A DNA stretch of 64,000 nt from Nannocystis sp. (GCF_016714285.1 NZ_JADJNN010000001.1:434001-498000), one strand, 5' to 3'; positions 1 through 10,119 are shown, counted from the stretch's first letter. Notes: generated by a model from the sequence alone, not told the origin. Numbers and translations are program-made.

Positions 1-472
1 GCAGCTCGACGATCTCCCGCTGCCCCGCGGGCAGCTGGGCCAGCGCCGCGTGCACGCGTCCTGCGATCTCCTCCGCCGTCTCACGGTCGACCTGCCACTC
101 CTCGATCGAGGGGAGATCGGCCGCGATCTCGGCGATCGGATCGCGGTCGTCGTGGGCATCGGCCCGCCGCTTGCGGTCGCGGACCTGCCCGCGCAGGTGG
201 TCCAGCGCCAGGTTGCGGGCGATCGTCGCGTACCACGCCTGCACCGCCGCGTCGGCGTGGTCGCCACGGATCTCGAAGCCGCCGCGCGCCAGGTGCGCCT
301 TGAGCAGCGTCGCCTGCAGCAGATCCTCGGCGGTGGCGCTGTCGCGGACGAGCTTGTGCAGGAGGCCTCGCAGGCGGGGGGTCACGGCGGCGTGCAGATG
401 CACGAAGGCCCGCTCGTCGCCATCGAGGTAGCGATCCATCAGCGTGGCCAGCCCCGAGATCCCCGGATTCAC
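1..472 (-). CDS. ECF-type RNA polymerase sigma factor (partial, 3' end beyond window)
   Basis: I translated this reading frame from the minus strand; 157 codons are visible and the C-terminus runs off the window. The N-terminus (GDERAF, then RLRGLLHKLVRD) and the segment ATAEDLLQATLLKAHLARG match sigma region 2.1-2.2. WYATIARNLALDHLRGQ matches the region 2.3-2.4 helix that reads the -10 element. The last visible residues (LPAGQREIVEL) are the start of region 4. The GTG start at 472 overlaps the nitrilase stop as GTGA and continues in frame into the conserved part, so I prefer it to the ATG at 439. It probably recruits RNA polymerase to a small regulon. No anti-sigma gene is visible on this side. 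Confidence 0.85.
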   Translation of the reverse strand, partial: MNPGISGLATLMDRYLDGDERAFVHLHAAVTPRLRGLLHKLVRDSATAEDLLQATLLKAHLARGGFEIRGDHADAAVQAWYATIARNLALDHLRGQVRDRKRRADAHDDRDPIAEIAADLPSIEEWQVDRETAEEIAGRVHAALAQLPAGQREIVEL

Positions 473-1362
473 GGCGCCTCCGCGGGCAACGACTGCCGGG
501 TCACCGATGTTTCACCCGGGCCCAGCCGCCGGTGCGTCAGCGCCGGCAGCTCGGCGCGCACCCGGGTCAGCAACTCGCCACGCAGGCGGGCCACGACCAC
601 CCCATCGCCGCGCGAGGCCTGTGCGACCACCGCGCCCCAGGGGTCGACGATCAGGCTGTGACCATGGCTGTGACGTCCGTGCCCGTGGGCCCCGTGCTGC
701 GCCGGCGCCAGCACATAGGCCTGATTCTCGATCGCACGCGCGCGCAGCAGCGGCTCCCAGTGGGCCAGGCCGGTGTGGAGGGTGAAGGCCGCTGGCACCA
801 GCAACACCTCCGCCCCCGCAGTCACCAGCGCCCGGTACAGCTCCGGGAAGCGCAGGTCGTAGCAGATCGACAGCCCCAGGCAGACCTTCGGCGCCGCGAA
901 CACCGTCGGCCGCTCACCGGCCGCGACGGTCGCCGACTCGAGCAGGCGCGAGCCGTCGGGGAGGGTGGCGTCGAAGCGGTGGATCTTGCGGTAGCGGCCG
1001 ACCACGCGGCCGCGGTGGAGGATCACCAGGGTGTTGTAGATCGCGCCGGCCGGCGCCGCGTCGCCCGGGCCCGGCCGCTCGGGCAGCCCGCCGAGGACGA
1101 TCAGCGCGTCGCTCCTGTGAGACAGCGCGAGCTGGTCGGCCAGCAGCGGCGGCGCCTCCGCCTCCCCAACCGCGTCGAGGTCGACCGCCCACGCCAGGCG
1201 ATCGAAGCCCGGCGGCGCCACACCCCAGAAGTTCTCGGGCAGGACCACGAGCTCGGCGCCGCCTGCCAGCGCCTCGGCCGTGAGTTCGGCCGCTCGCGCC
1301 AGGCTGACCGTCGGGTCAGGCCCGGCACACATCTGGACGAGCGCGACGTCGATGTCCCGCAT
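469..1362 (-). CDS. Nitrilase-superfamily carbon-nitrogen hydrolase (Nit1/Nit2-like amidase)
   Basis: The 297-residue protein has the Glu-Lys-Cys triad of the nitrilase fold: E43 in LPENF, K126 in YRKIHRFD and C167 in SICYDLRFPEL. Spacing and the RKIHRFD/CYDLRFPE signatures resemble the Nit branch, which hydrolyses deaminated glutathione or short omega-amides; the exact substrate is not readable. It is probably cytoplasmic, with no signal peptide. The start is ATG at 1362, and a TATCCT box on the minus strand (1375-1370) lies only 7 nt upstream, suggesting a leaderless transcript. The ECF sigma gene follows with a GTGA overlap. A histidine/glycine-rich stretch (HGAHGHGRHSHGH) interrupts the usual sequence after the catalytic Cys and could bind metal. 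Confidence 0.9.
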   Translation of the reverse strand: MRDIDVALVQMCAGPDPTVSLARAAELTAEALAGGAELVVLPENFWGVAPPGFDRLAWAVDLDAVGEAEAPPLLADQLALSHRSDALIVLGGLPERPGPGDAAPAGAIYNTLVILHRGRVVGRYRKIHRFDATLPDGSRLLESATVAAGERPTVFAAPKVCLGLSICYDLRFPELYRALVTAGAEVLLVPAAFTLHTGLAHWEPLLRARAIENQAYVLAPAQHGAHGHGRHSHGHSLIVDPWGAVVAQASRGDGVVVARLRGELLTRVRAELPALTHRRLGPGETSVTRQSLPAEAP

Positions 1363-1567
1363 CGCCGGCAGGATAGCGGCAAACGATCACCGTGGGATCG
1401 ACCGACGCACGCCGCGCCAGGCCGTGGGCATCGTCTGGAGCGGGCAGGGCGGGGGTCCCTCGGCAGGACCCGTCACCCACAGCCCGGCACATCCTACGTG
1501 AGCTCGAGCATGTCATGCGCTGGTCGAGGTGTGTCTTGGCACCCCCGAGGCCCGTGCGATGGGGGGG
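1363..1567. other. Intergenic region upstream of the rimP operon promoter
   Basis: No gene is visible in this stretch. It contains an inverted repeat (GGGTCC 1453-1458 / GGACCC 1466-1471, 7-nt loop) and the -10 box of the divergent nitrilase gene at its left end. A GG-N10-GC pattern at 1538-1551 resembles a -24/-12 element, but the -12 half is poor. Confidence 0.5.
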
Positions 1568-1596
1568 TTGCTCGGCTTTGGGCGCTGTGTTACCAA
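1568..1596 (+). promoter_or_regulatory. Candidate sigma-70 promoter of the rimP-nusA-infB operon
   Basis: TTGCTC at 1568-1573 and TACCAA at 1591-1596 are separated by exactly 17 bp. Transcription would start near 1604, about 100 nt upstream of rimP, leaving a leader that contains the hairpin at 1620-1651. The -10 match is moderate. Confidence 0.4.
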
Positions 1597-1619
1597 GCGC
1601 CTGCATTTTGCCTTTCGCC

Positions 1620-1651
1620 AGCGAGCAGGCATGAAGCCCAGCTCGCTTTTT
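1620..1651 (+). terminator. Terminator-like hairpin in the rimP-nusA leader (possible attenuator)
   Basis: AGCGAGC (1620-1626) pairs with GCTCGCT (1641-1647), and an inner GGC/GCC extends the stem around an ATGAA loop. The stem runs directly into T residues (1647-1651). It lies between the candidate promoter and the rimP start, so it would act as an attenuator rather than an end-of-operon terminator. NusA itself binds hairpin-paused polymerase, so autoregulation is plausible but inferred. Confidence 0.5.
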
Positions 1652-1704
1652 CCGTGCCCTGTTCGCAGTCCTCATTGCCTCGCTCGCCGCTCCCGTGCCT
1701 CCCT

Positions 1705-2472
1705 ATGGCCGCTAAGACCCCGCAGCACCACAGCCGTCGCCCGCCCCGGGCCACCGAGGACGTCCCCGGCGTCATCGAGGCTGCTGATGATCTGCACGCC
1801 AGCGACGGGCAGCACGACACCGAGGGTGGCGAGGGCGGCGAGGCCTCGGCCTCTCTGCTCGAGGCCGCGGTCGAGGGGGCGGCGCGGGCCATGGGCTACG
1901 AGGTCGTGCTGCTCGAGTGGCTCGGTGGTCGCGGCGGGCGCGTGGCCCGGATCTACCTCGACCACCCGAACGGCGTCAGCCTCGACGACTGCACGCGCAT
2001 GAGCCGGATCTTCAGCAACGCTCTGGACGCCGCCGAGGCCGACCCGGAGACCCCGGCCCTCGCGGCCCTGCTGGCCCAGCCTTACACCCTCGAGGTCTCC
2101 TCGCCCGGCGTCGACCGACCGCTCGTCCGCCTCAGTCACTTCGCCCGGGTCGTCGGCGGCCGCGCCGTCATCCGCACCCGGGCCCCGCTCACCCCCGGCA
2201 GCGAGCAAAAGACCTTCCACGGTCACATCGTCGGCACCGAGGTCGACCCGACCCATCCCGCGGATGATCGCCGCGGCACGGTGCGCCTCAAGGCCCTCGA
2301 GGGTGATACCATCCACGCCATCGCGCTCCCCGACATTCGGCGGGCCAACCTCGTGTACGAACTCCCTGGCCCGGCGCACCCCGGCGCCGGCCACAAGCAC
2401 CCCGGCGCGCCGCATTCCGGCGCCGCCCAGAAGACCGCCCCTCCCGCCACCGGCTCGAAGGGCGAGCACTGA
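1705..2472 (+). CDS. rimP: Ribosome maturation factor RimP
   Basis: RimP assists late 30S subunit assembly. The 255-residue product is longer than the usual ~150-170. Residues 1-50 form a low-complexity acidic/His-rich extension and about 220-255 a His/Pro/Ala tail. The RimP fold lies between, from SLLEAAVEGAARAMGYEVVLLEW, with the hallmark LEVSSPGVDRPL near residue 135 and the C-terminal Sm-like part (FHGHIVG ... IRRANLVYEL). I chose ATG 1705 because nothing upstream resembles RimP. NusA follows after 20 bp, the same order as in most bacteria, so rimP is probably the first gene of the operon. Confidence 0.93.
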   Translation: MAAKTPQHHSRRPPRATEDVPGVIEAADDLHASDGQHDTEGGEGGEASASLLEAAVEGAARAMGYEVVLLEWLGGRGGRVARIYLDHPNGVSLDDCTRMSRIFSNALDAAEADPETPALAALLAQPYTLEVSSPGVDRPLVRLSHFARVVGGRAVIRTRAPLTPGSEQKTFHGHIVGTEVDPTHPADDRRGTVRLKALEGDTIHAIALPDIRRANLVYELPGPAHPGAGHKHPGAPHSGAAQKTAPPATGSKGEH

Positions 2473-2492
2473 ACGTCAGAGGCGAAGATCCC

Positions 2493-3914
<1,422 letters not shown>

Positions 3915-3916
3915 AT

Positions 3917-4321
3917 ATGCACGTGCCGATGCGCACCTGTGTCGGTTGTCGACACGTCCGCCCGCAGGCGGAGCTCCTGCGCACTCGCTGCCAGAGCGGC
4001 ATGCCCGTGCCTGCCTTGCGCCCGACCGCACCGGTCTCCGCCCTTGGTCCCACGCCCTCCGGGCCTGGCCCCAAGGACAGGATCGGTCGCTCGGCTTACT
4101 TGTGTCCGTCGCGGTCCTGCCTGGTACAGGCGGTCCGCCGCGGCGGCTTCGCCCGGACGTTCCAGGCGGGGCCCGTCACCGCCGACGTGGACCTGTTGTG
4201 GGCGGCCCTGAGTGAATCCGTGAACCGAGAATCCGACCTGATGCAGAGAAGCGGCCCCGGCCGTGTCCACCGACTCCAATCGCTGGCGGCCGCGCTGAAC
4301 GCCTCGGGGAGGGGTGCCTGA
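3917..4321 (+). CDS. ylxR: YlxR family RNA-binding protein with in-frame insertion
   Basis: The start MRTCVGCRHVRPQAELLR carries the diagnostic CVGCR motif of the YlxR (DUF448) family of small RNA-binding proteins encoded between nusA and infB. The second half (IGRSAYLCPSRSCLVQAVRRGGF) is also typical. At 134 residues it is longer than usual. Between the two halves, where most homologues have a short loop, there is a Pro-rich stretch containing PGPKDR. That stretch is encoded by a copy of the dispersed palindrome (4063-4082) that differs by one base from a copy in recG. ATG 3917 lies 2 nt after the nusA stop, so translation is probably coupled. Confidence 0.9.
   Translation: MHVPMRTCVGCRHVRPQAELLRTRCQSGMPVPALRPTAPVSALGPTPSGPGPKDRIGRSAYLCPSRSCLVQAVRRGGFARTFQAGPVTADVDLLWAALSESVNRESDLMQRSGPGRVHRLQSLAAALNASGRGA
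4063..4082 (+). repeat. Dispersed palindrome copy inside ylxR
   Basis: GCCTGGCCCCAAGGACAGGA differs at one position from the recG copy at 63642-63661. It is read as P-G-P-K-D-R, the same frame used in the recG copies. Confidence 0.75.
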
Positions 4322-4324
4322 ATT

Positions 4325-7300
4325 ATGGCGAAGATCCGCGTCTACGAGCTGGCCAAAGAGCTGGGCAAAGATAACAAGGACATGGAGAACCACATCCGTG
4401 GCCTCGGTGTCGAAATCAAGGGCGTGATGAGCACCCTCGACGACGACCAGGCCGAGCTGGTTCGCCGTCACCTCCAGAGCGGTCGCCGCGAGCCGGAGCG
4501 TCGCCCCACAGGCGGCCCCGCGCCCGCAGGTCAACCCGCCCCTGGCAACCCCGGCAAACCCTGGTGGCCACCCTGGTGGCAATCACCCTGGTGGCAATCA
4601 CCCGGTTGGGAACAGCCAACACCCCGGCAACACCGCCGCGGGGGCCCAGCCTGCGCCGGTGATCCGCCGTCGCAGCGTCGGTCCGCGCCCCGGCGAGGAC
4701 GACGAGGCCCCGACGCCGCCCACCCCGACCCGCGTCGAGGCGCCGCGCCCGACCTTCACGAGCAACGCCCCGAACCCGGCGCTCCGACGTCCCGGCGGTC
4801 CCTCGGGACATGTCCCGACGACCAGCCCCGCGCCGGTCGTGCGAGCGAGCGTCACCCCGCCCGTCGCCCACGTCCCACTGCCGGCGCCGCTCGCCCACGC
4901 AGCTCCGCATGCCGACCCGACGCCCGCTCCGACGCCCGCTCCGACGCCCGCGCCCGTCCCCACGGCGCTCGGTTCGTCGCAGGCCGTGACCCCGCCCCGC
5001 GCTGTCGCCGACCCGCCCCGCGTGAGCGCGAGCCCCGAGCCCCCGCGGCCCGAGCCTCGCGTCGTCGTCCCCGACGAGCACACCGCTGCGGCCAGCGCCC
5101 CGCCGGCCGCGTCACGCACAGAGCCGCGGACGGAGCCGATCGCCGCGCGCGAGCCGACCCCGAGCCAGCCGCCCCCCGCGGCCCGTCCGCAGCCGCAAGC
5201 CCCGAATCGGCCGGCCCCGACGACCGCCGCTCCGGTCCAGTCGCGCCCGACGACGCCCACGCAGCAGCCCAGTCGCCCCAACAGCGCCAGCCCGGCCAGC
5301 CGCACCCCCGCACCCCCGCAGCCGCGGGCCAGCGAGGTTGAACCCAAGCCGGCCGTAGGCAGCCGCATCCAGCTGCCCGCCAACACTCGCCGCCTGCCCG
5401 GCGGCATCGCTGCCCGCATGGACGACGACACCCCGCGGCGTGACAGCCCGCGCGAGATGCCGCAGGTCCGCCACGGTGGTGAGCGTCGCGGCGACAGCCA
5501 GACCAGCGCCCACGCCCAAAGCCCAAGCAGTGGGCCGAGCCCGATCGGCCAGCCGCTCAAGCCCGGGGTGCAGACGCGGCCCGGCCCCGGCCGCCCTGGT
5601 GCCACCGGTATCACCGGCACGCGCCCGCTGCAGACCACCGGCACCAAGCCGCTGACCTCCGGTTCGCAGCCGCAGCAACAACCGCCGCAGCAGCAGCAGC
5701 AACAACAGCCGCAGCAGCAGCACCACCAACAGCACCATCAGGCCCCCTCGCGCCAGAGCGCTTCGGATCGCGCCCACGGCGGCCTGACCCGCGGCGTCGA
5801 GGTCACCCGCGGCCCGCAAGGCACGCCGATCGCGACCCGCGCGGCCAATCCTGTCGCGGCGCCGGTGCCCCAGACCATCATCGAGACCGACGAGGCCACC
5901 GGCCGCCGCGTCGTCCGCAACGAGTCCGGCGTGATCGTCGGCGCCGCCTCGCAGCGCGCCGAGCCGAAGATCGTCGGCTTCATCCCGCTGGCCAACCGCG
6001 CTCGCCCGCAGCAGGTGATCATCACCGACGCCAGCGAGACGGAGCAGCGCGGCCGCGCCACCGTCCGCAAGCAGCGCGAGGAGCGGGCCCAGGCCCAGGG
6101 TCGCCGCCGCAAGATGACGGTGCGCAACATGGGCCGGCGCCCGGGCGGCCCGGCCACCCGCATCACCACCCAGGAGATGAGCGACGCGAAGAAGCGCATC
6201 CGCGTCGACGAGGTCATCCAGATCGCCGATCTGGCGCACCAGATGGGCAAGAAGGCCACCGCCGTGCTGCGCCTCCTGTGGGGCATGGGCATGCGCGGCC
6301 TGACGATCAACAACGTGATCGACTCCGACACCGCCGAGCTGGTCGCCAGCGAGTTCGGCTACACGATCGACAACGTCGCCTTCCAGGAGGACGAGTTCAT
6401 CGAGGGCTGGGACGAGGCCGCCGGTGAGACCCGGGCCCCGGTCGTGACCTTCATGGGGCACGTCGACCACGGCAAGACCTCCCTGATGGACGCGCTGCGC
6501 AAGAGCGCGGTCGCCAAGCACGAGGCCGGCGGCATCACCCAGCACATCGGCGCCTACAAGGTCTCGACGCCCAAGGGCGACGTGGTCTTCCTCGACACCC
6601 CTGGCCACGAGGCCTTCTCGGCGATGCGTACGCGCGGCGCCCAGGTCACGGACGTGGTGGTCCTGGTGGTCGCCGCCGACGACGGCATCATGCCGACCAC
6701 GATCGAGGCGATCAAGCAGGCCCGCGACGCCAACGTCCCGATCGTCGTCGCCATCAACAAGGTCGACAAGCCCGACGCCAACCCCGGACGCATCAAGCAG
6801 ATGCTGATGGAGTACCACCTCGTCGGCGAGGAGTTCGGCGGCGACACGATCATCTGCGAGGTGTCCGCCAAGACCGGCAAGAACATCGACCAGCTGCTCG
6901 AGATGCTGGCGGTCCAGGCCGAGATCCTCGACCTGCGCGCCACCAGCGCCGGCCGCGCTCAGGGCGTCGTGCTCGAGGCCCGCGTCGACAAGGGCCGCGG
7001 CCCGATCTCGACCGTGCTGGTCGAGGCGGGCACCCTCATCAAGGGCGACATCGTGGTCGCCAACGAGTACAGCGGCAAGGTCCGCGGGCTGCTCGACGAT
7101 CGCGGCAAGACCCTCGAAGCCGTCGGTCCGTCGACCCCGGTCGAGCTGCTCGGCCTCGACGGCGTGCCGTCCGCGGGCGACCGCTTCAACGTCGTCGAGA
7201 ACGAGAAGGCCGCCCGCCAGCTCATCGCCCACCGCCGCGAGACCCGGCGCCGCAAGGAGTCGGTCCGCACCGGGCCGAGCATCCAGGACTTCATCCAGCG

Positions 7301-7922
7301 CAAGAAGACGCCGACCCTGAAGATCGTCATGCGGGCCGACGTGCAAGGCTCCGCCGAGGCGCTCAAGCAGGCCCTGCTCGAGCTCTCCACCGATAAGGTC
7401 AAGGTCGAGGTCATCCTCGCGGGCGTCGGCGCCATCACCCAGACGGACGTCAAGATGGCCTCCGCTGGCGAGGCCGTGATCATCGGCTTTAGCACCAAGC
7501 CGGTCGGCAAGGCCGCGCCCACCGCCGAGGCCGAGAAGGTCCCGATCTTCGTCTTCAACATCATTTACGAGGCGCTCGACAAGGTCCGCGAGCTCATGAT
7601 CGGGCTGCTCGAGCCCGAGTACCGCGAGCGCGAGCAGGGCGAGGCCGAGGTCCGCGCGCTGTTCCCGATCCCCAAGATCGGCGTCGTCGCCGGCTGCCGC
7701 GTCACCCGCGGCATCATCCAGCGCAGCAGCCACGTCCGCGTGGTCCGCCGCGGTGTGGTGATCCACAAGGGCAAGATCGCCAGCCTTCGCGTCATGAAGG
7801 ATGACGTGAAGGAAGTCCGCGACGGCTTCGAGTGCGGCATCGTCGTCGACAGCTTCCCGGAGATCGAGCCCGGGGACATCATCCAGGCCTTCGACATGGA
7901 GACCTTGACCCCGACCCTGTAA
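4325..7922 (+). CDS. infB: Translation initiation factor IF-2 (frameshifted in the N-terminal linker)
   Basis: IF-2 is the GTPase that brings initiator tRNA to the 30S subunit. The IF2_N domain (IRVYELAKELGKDNKDMENH) starts at ATG 4325. The main body is in the next frame: GTPase motifs GHVDHGKT (~6457), DTPGHEAF, NKVD and SAKTG, then the domain II-IV region. Removing one A from the AAA at 4556-4558 joins the frames into a smooth Gly/His/Pro repeat (PGGHPGGNHPGGNHP) and a protein of about 1198 residues. The long Pro/Ala linker and the Gln/His tract (about 5668-5740) are typical of myxobacterial IF-2. The extra A is probably a sequencing indel. Otherwise GTG 4659 could start a shorter isoform, as E. 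coli infB has internal starts. Confidence 0.93.
5668..5745 (+). repeat. CAG/CAC-rich polyglutamine-histidine tract in infB
   Basis: About 26 codons are almost all CAG, CAA or CAC, with a few CCG. They encode a Gln/His low-complexity tract in the IF-2 linker. Such a tract is prone to slippage and probably varies in length between strains. Confidence 0.85.
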
Positions 7923-7971
7923 CCTTTGCGGGCCCCCAGCGGCCCCCGAGGGGCGCAGGGGAGAGCAGGGC

Positions 7972-8003
7972 CTCGGGCGTCCCGGAGAGCCGGGACGCCC
8001 GAG
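7972..8003 (+). terminator. Perfect 14-bp hairpin between infB and rbfA
   Basis: CTCGGGCGTCCCGG (7972-7985) and CCGGGACGCCCGAG (7990-8003) are exact complements around an AGAG loop. There is no T-run after it. It could be a 3' stabilising or RNase-processing element, or a partial terminator that lowers expression of rbfA-truB relative to infB. Confidence 0.6.
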
Positions 8004-8064
8004 TCAATTCACTGCCAGCTTGAAGGTTGGCGTCAATCTTGGCTTCATCGTTGGGACAGCACGC

Positions 8065-8448
8065 ATGAGCACACGCATGGAACGAGTCGAGGAGACGCTG
8101 CGGCGCGCCATCGCCGACGTCCTGTTGGTCGGTGGTCTGCGCGACCCCCGGCTGCAGGGCGTCACCTTCAGCGTCACCGGCGTCAAGGTCGACGCCGACC
8201 TCACCCTCGCCCGCGTCTTCGTCGACATCCTCTCGCAGGGCGCCGATGAGGCCGCTGTGCTCGCCGGTCTGCGCGCAGCCGCGGCCGCCGTCCGCCACGA
8301 ACTCCGCGAAAAGGTGCAGATGCGCCGACTCCCGACCCTCCGCTTCGAGCGCGACACCAGCATCCACCAGGGCCTGCAGGTCGAGCGCATCCTCGCCGAG
8401 ATCCGTGACCAGGACGCCGGCCGCACGCCCGACAAGGACGGGGCATGA
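8065..8448 (+). CDS. rbfA: 30S ribosome-binding factor RbfA
   Basis: RbfA is a KH-like protein needed for 16S rRNA 5'-end maturation. The product starts MSTRMERVEETLRRAIADVLL, as family members do (RMxRV), and continues with DPRLQGVTFSVTGVKVDADLTLARVFVDIL and the C-terminal LRFERDTSIHQGLQVERIL. Family alignment favours ATG 8065 over the in-frame ATG at 8020, giving 127 residues. The stop overlaps the truB start as ATGA, so the two are translationally coupled. Confidence 0.93.
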   Translation: MSTRMERVEETLRRAIADVLLVGGLRDPRLQGVTFSVTGVKVDADLTLARVFVDILSQGADEAAVLAGLRAAAAAVRHELREKVQMRRLPTLRFERDTSIHQGLQVERILAEIRDQDAGRTPDKDGA

Positions 8449-9587
8449 ACGAGGCGACGGCGCCCTCCGCCTCCGCACCGTGGGGCGTGCTCCTCGTCGA
8501 CAAGCCCGAGGGCCCCACCTCGCACGACGTCGTCGGCTGGGTCCGCTGGGCCCTCGGCGAGTCGCAGGTCGGCCACTGCGGCACCCTCGACCCGGCCGCC
8601 TCCGGACTCCTGGTCCTCTGCATCGGCCCGGCCACCCGCCTGGTCCCGTACCTCACCGGCGTCGACAAGTCCTACCGCGCCCGCTTCGCCCTCGGCCGCA
8701 GCACCACCACCGAGGACCGCGAGGGCAGCACCGTCGCCTACGCCGAGGTCAGCCCGCGCAAGCGTGCCGCAGCCCGCACCGCCCTCGCCGAACTCCACGG
8801 CCTGCTCATGCTCTCGCCGCCCGCCTTCTCCGCGGTCAAGGTCGCCGGTCAGCGCGCCCACCGACTCGCGCGCCGCGGCCAGACCGTCGAGCTCCCCCCA
8901 CGCCCCATGACCGTGCTCTCGGTGCACGACCTCCTCGCCGACCCCGATCCCGCCGCGCTCGAGCCCTGGATCGAGGCGACAATGACAGTGAGCAAGGGCA
9001 CGTATTTGCGCACCCTCGCCGTCGAGCTCGGTCGTCGCGTCGGCGTCCCCGCCCACCTCGGCGCCCTGCGCCGCGTCGCCAGCGGCCCGCTCGACCTCGC
9101 TGATCCCCGCACCGTCACCGGCCTCCTCGCCGAGCCCCTGCCAGCCCGACCTGGCTTGCCCCCCAAGCTGCGCCTGCGCTGGCCCGCCATCGAAGGCACG
9201 ACTGTCGTAGGCGCCAGCGGGGCCAGCGGGGCCAGCGAGGGCAGGGGAGACGCTCGCCAGGCGATCAGCGCCGCCTTGCAAGCGGCCCTCATCGATCCCT
9301 GCGACGCGCTCGGCCTCCCGCTGGTGGTGATCGGCCCCGACGATCCCCGCGTCGCCACCCTCACGCGGCTGCGTCAGGGCCAGGCCGTGACGGTCGACGC
9401 CGGTCACGCCGCCTGGCTCCCGAGCGCGCCGATCCTCTCGGGCGAGGGCCTCCCGCCGGCGCCTCGTCTGGTCCTGCGCGACGCTGACGGCATCGTCGTG
9501 GTCCGCCGCGAGGCCACCGCCGACGGCGAAGTCCTGCGCCCCGAGCGGGTCCTCGGCCCCTCGCGCGTACCTGCACCAACGGCTTGA
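8445..9587 (+). CDS. truB: tRNA pseudouridine(55) synthase TruB
   Basis: TruB makes pseudouridine 55 in the T-loop of tRNAs. The 380-residue protein has the catalytic motif GHCGTLDPAASGLL, with the nucleophilic Asp in TLDP, near residue 50. Further signatures are VDKSYRARFALGRSTTTEDREG and KGTYLRTLAVELGR. It is longer than the E. coli enzyme (about 314). The extra length includes a small slippage-prone segment, GASGASGASEG (about 9210-9245), before a PUA-like C-terminal domain. It follows rbfA with a 4-bp overlap. Confidence 0.95.
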   Translation: MNEATAPSASAPWGVLLVDKPEGPTSHDVVGWVRWALGESQVGHCGTLDPAASGLLVLCIGPATRLVPYLTGVDKSYRARFALGRSTTTEDREGSTVAYAEVSPRKRAAARTALAELHGLLMLSPPAFSAVKVAGQRAHRLARRGQTVELPPRPMTVLSVHDLLADPDPAALEPWIEATMTVSKGTYLRTLAVELGRRVGVPAHLGALRRVASGPLDLADPRTVTGLLAEPLPARPGLPPKLRLRWPAIEGTTVVGASGASGASEGRGDARQAISAALQAALIDPCDALGLPLVVIGPDDPRVATLTRLRQGQAVTVDAGHAAWLPSAPILSGEGLPPAPRLVLRDADGIVVVRREATADGEVLRPERVLGPSRVPAPTA

Positions 9588-9629
9588 CAACGCCGCCCGT
9601 CACCACGATTCTCCCGGTCGCAAAAGCAA

Positions 9630-9678
9630 CACTTACTTCCCGGAGGCATGGGCCTCCCCCCACGAGCTACGAGCCATC
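9630..9678 (+). promoter_or_regulatory. rpsO leader with a small hairpin
   Basis: GGAGGC and GCCTCC form a 6-bp stem around an ATGG loop about 25 nt upstream of rpsO. S15 represses its own translation through leader RNA structure in several bacteria, so this short stem is a candidate site. Structure conservation cannot be judged from one sequence. Confidence 0.3.
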
Positions 9679-9948
9679 ATGTCCCTTTCTGTCGATCGCA
9701 AGGCCGAGGTTGTCAGCAAGTTCCAGACCCACGAGGGCGACACTGGATCGCCCGAGGTTCAGGTCGCGCTGCTGACCACCCGCATCAACTACCTCACCGA
9801 GCACTTCCGGACCCACGCGAAGGACTTCCACTCGCGCCGCGGCCTGCTCAAGCTGGTCGGCCAGCGCCGCCGCCTCCTCGACTACCTCCGGGGCAGCAGC
9901 GTCGACCGCTACCGCTCCCTCATCGGCGCCCTCAACATCCGCAAGTAA
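9679..9948 (+). CDS. rpsO: 30S ribosomal protein S15
   Basis: S15 is a primary 16S rRNA-binding protein of the small subunit. Its 89 residues are the normal length and show the family signature throughout: GDTGSPEVQVALLTTRINYLTEHF, the HSRRGLLKLVGQRRRLLDYL helix and the end RYRSLIGALNIRK. The gene sits between truB and pnp, the conserved truB-rpsO-pnp order. A strong intrinsic terminator follows directly, so much transcription probably ends here before pnp. Confidence 0.98.
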   Translation: MSLSVDRKAEVVSKFQTHEGDTGSPEVQVALLTTRINYLTEHFRTHAKDFHSRRGLLKLVGQRRRLLDYLRGSSVDRYRSLIGALNIRK

Positions 9949-9954
9949 CCCCGC

Positions 9955-9981
9955 AAAGGCGCCCTCCTGGGCGCCTTTTTT
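9955..9981 (+). terminator. Intrinsic terminator after rpsO
   Basis: GGCGCCC (9958-9964) pairs with GGGCGCC (9969-9975) around a TCCT loop, with AAA before the stem and six T residues after it (9976-9981). This is the clearest Rho-independent terminator in the window. Confidence 0.92.
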
Positions 9982-10100
9982 CTGGGCTCATTCTCTGTTC
10001 CGTTCTTTGGGGGCGCCGCGCGCCGAGCCATGGCCGAGCTGCCGTGGGATCGCCAGGGCTGACGCGCAGGCCAGGTCCCCTCTCCACAAGTTCCTCCCAC

Positions 10101-10116
10101 GGCGGAAAGCTCCGCC
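10101..10116 (+). promoter_or_regulatory. Hairpin covering the ribosome-binding region of pnp
   Basis: GGCGGA (10101-10106) and TCCGCC (10111-10116) form a 6-bp stem with an AAGC loop, 3 nt before the pnp ATG. The only purine-rich ribosome-binding candidate (GGCGGAAAG) lies in this stem, so folding would mask it. PNPase autoregulates through its leader in enterobacteria; a comparable control here is inferred. Confidence 0.45.
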
Positions 10117-10119
10117 ACC

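Noticed and set aside
1534..1551. Sigma-54-like -24/-12 element (GG-N10-GC)
   Set aside because: The -12 half does not match the consensus and no downstream gene suits it; a single GG-N10-GC match is expected by chance in GC-rich DNA.
532..1704. Long open plus-strand frame extending rimP upstream to 532
   Set aside because: The extension is antisense to the nitrilase gene and has the Arg/Gln-rich composition of a GC-driven shadow frame; the RimP fold starts at residue 51 from ATG 1705.
5112..7766. 884-codon open frame antisense to infB
   Set aside because: It mirrors the codon pattern of IF-2 on the other strand; long antisense frames accompany most genes here because third positions are G/C.
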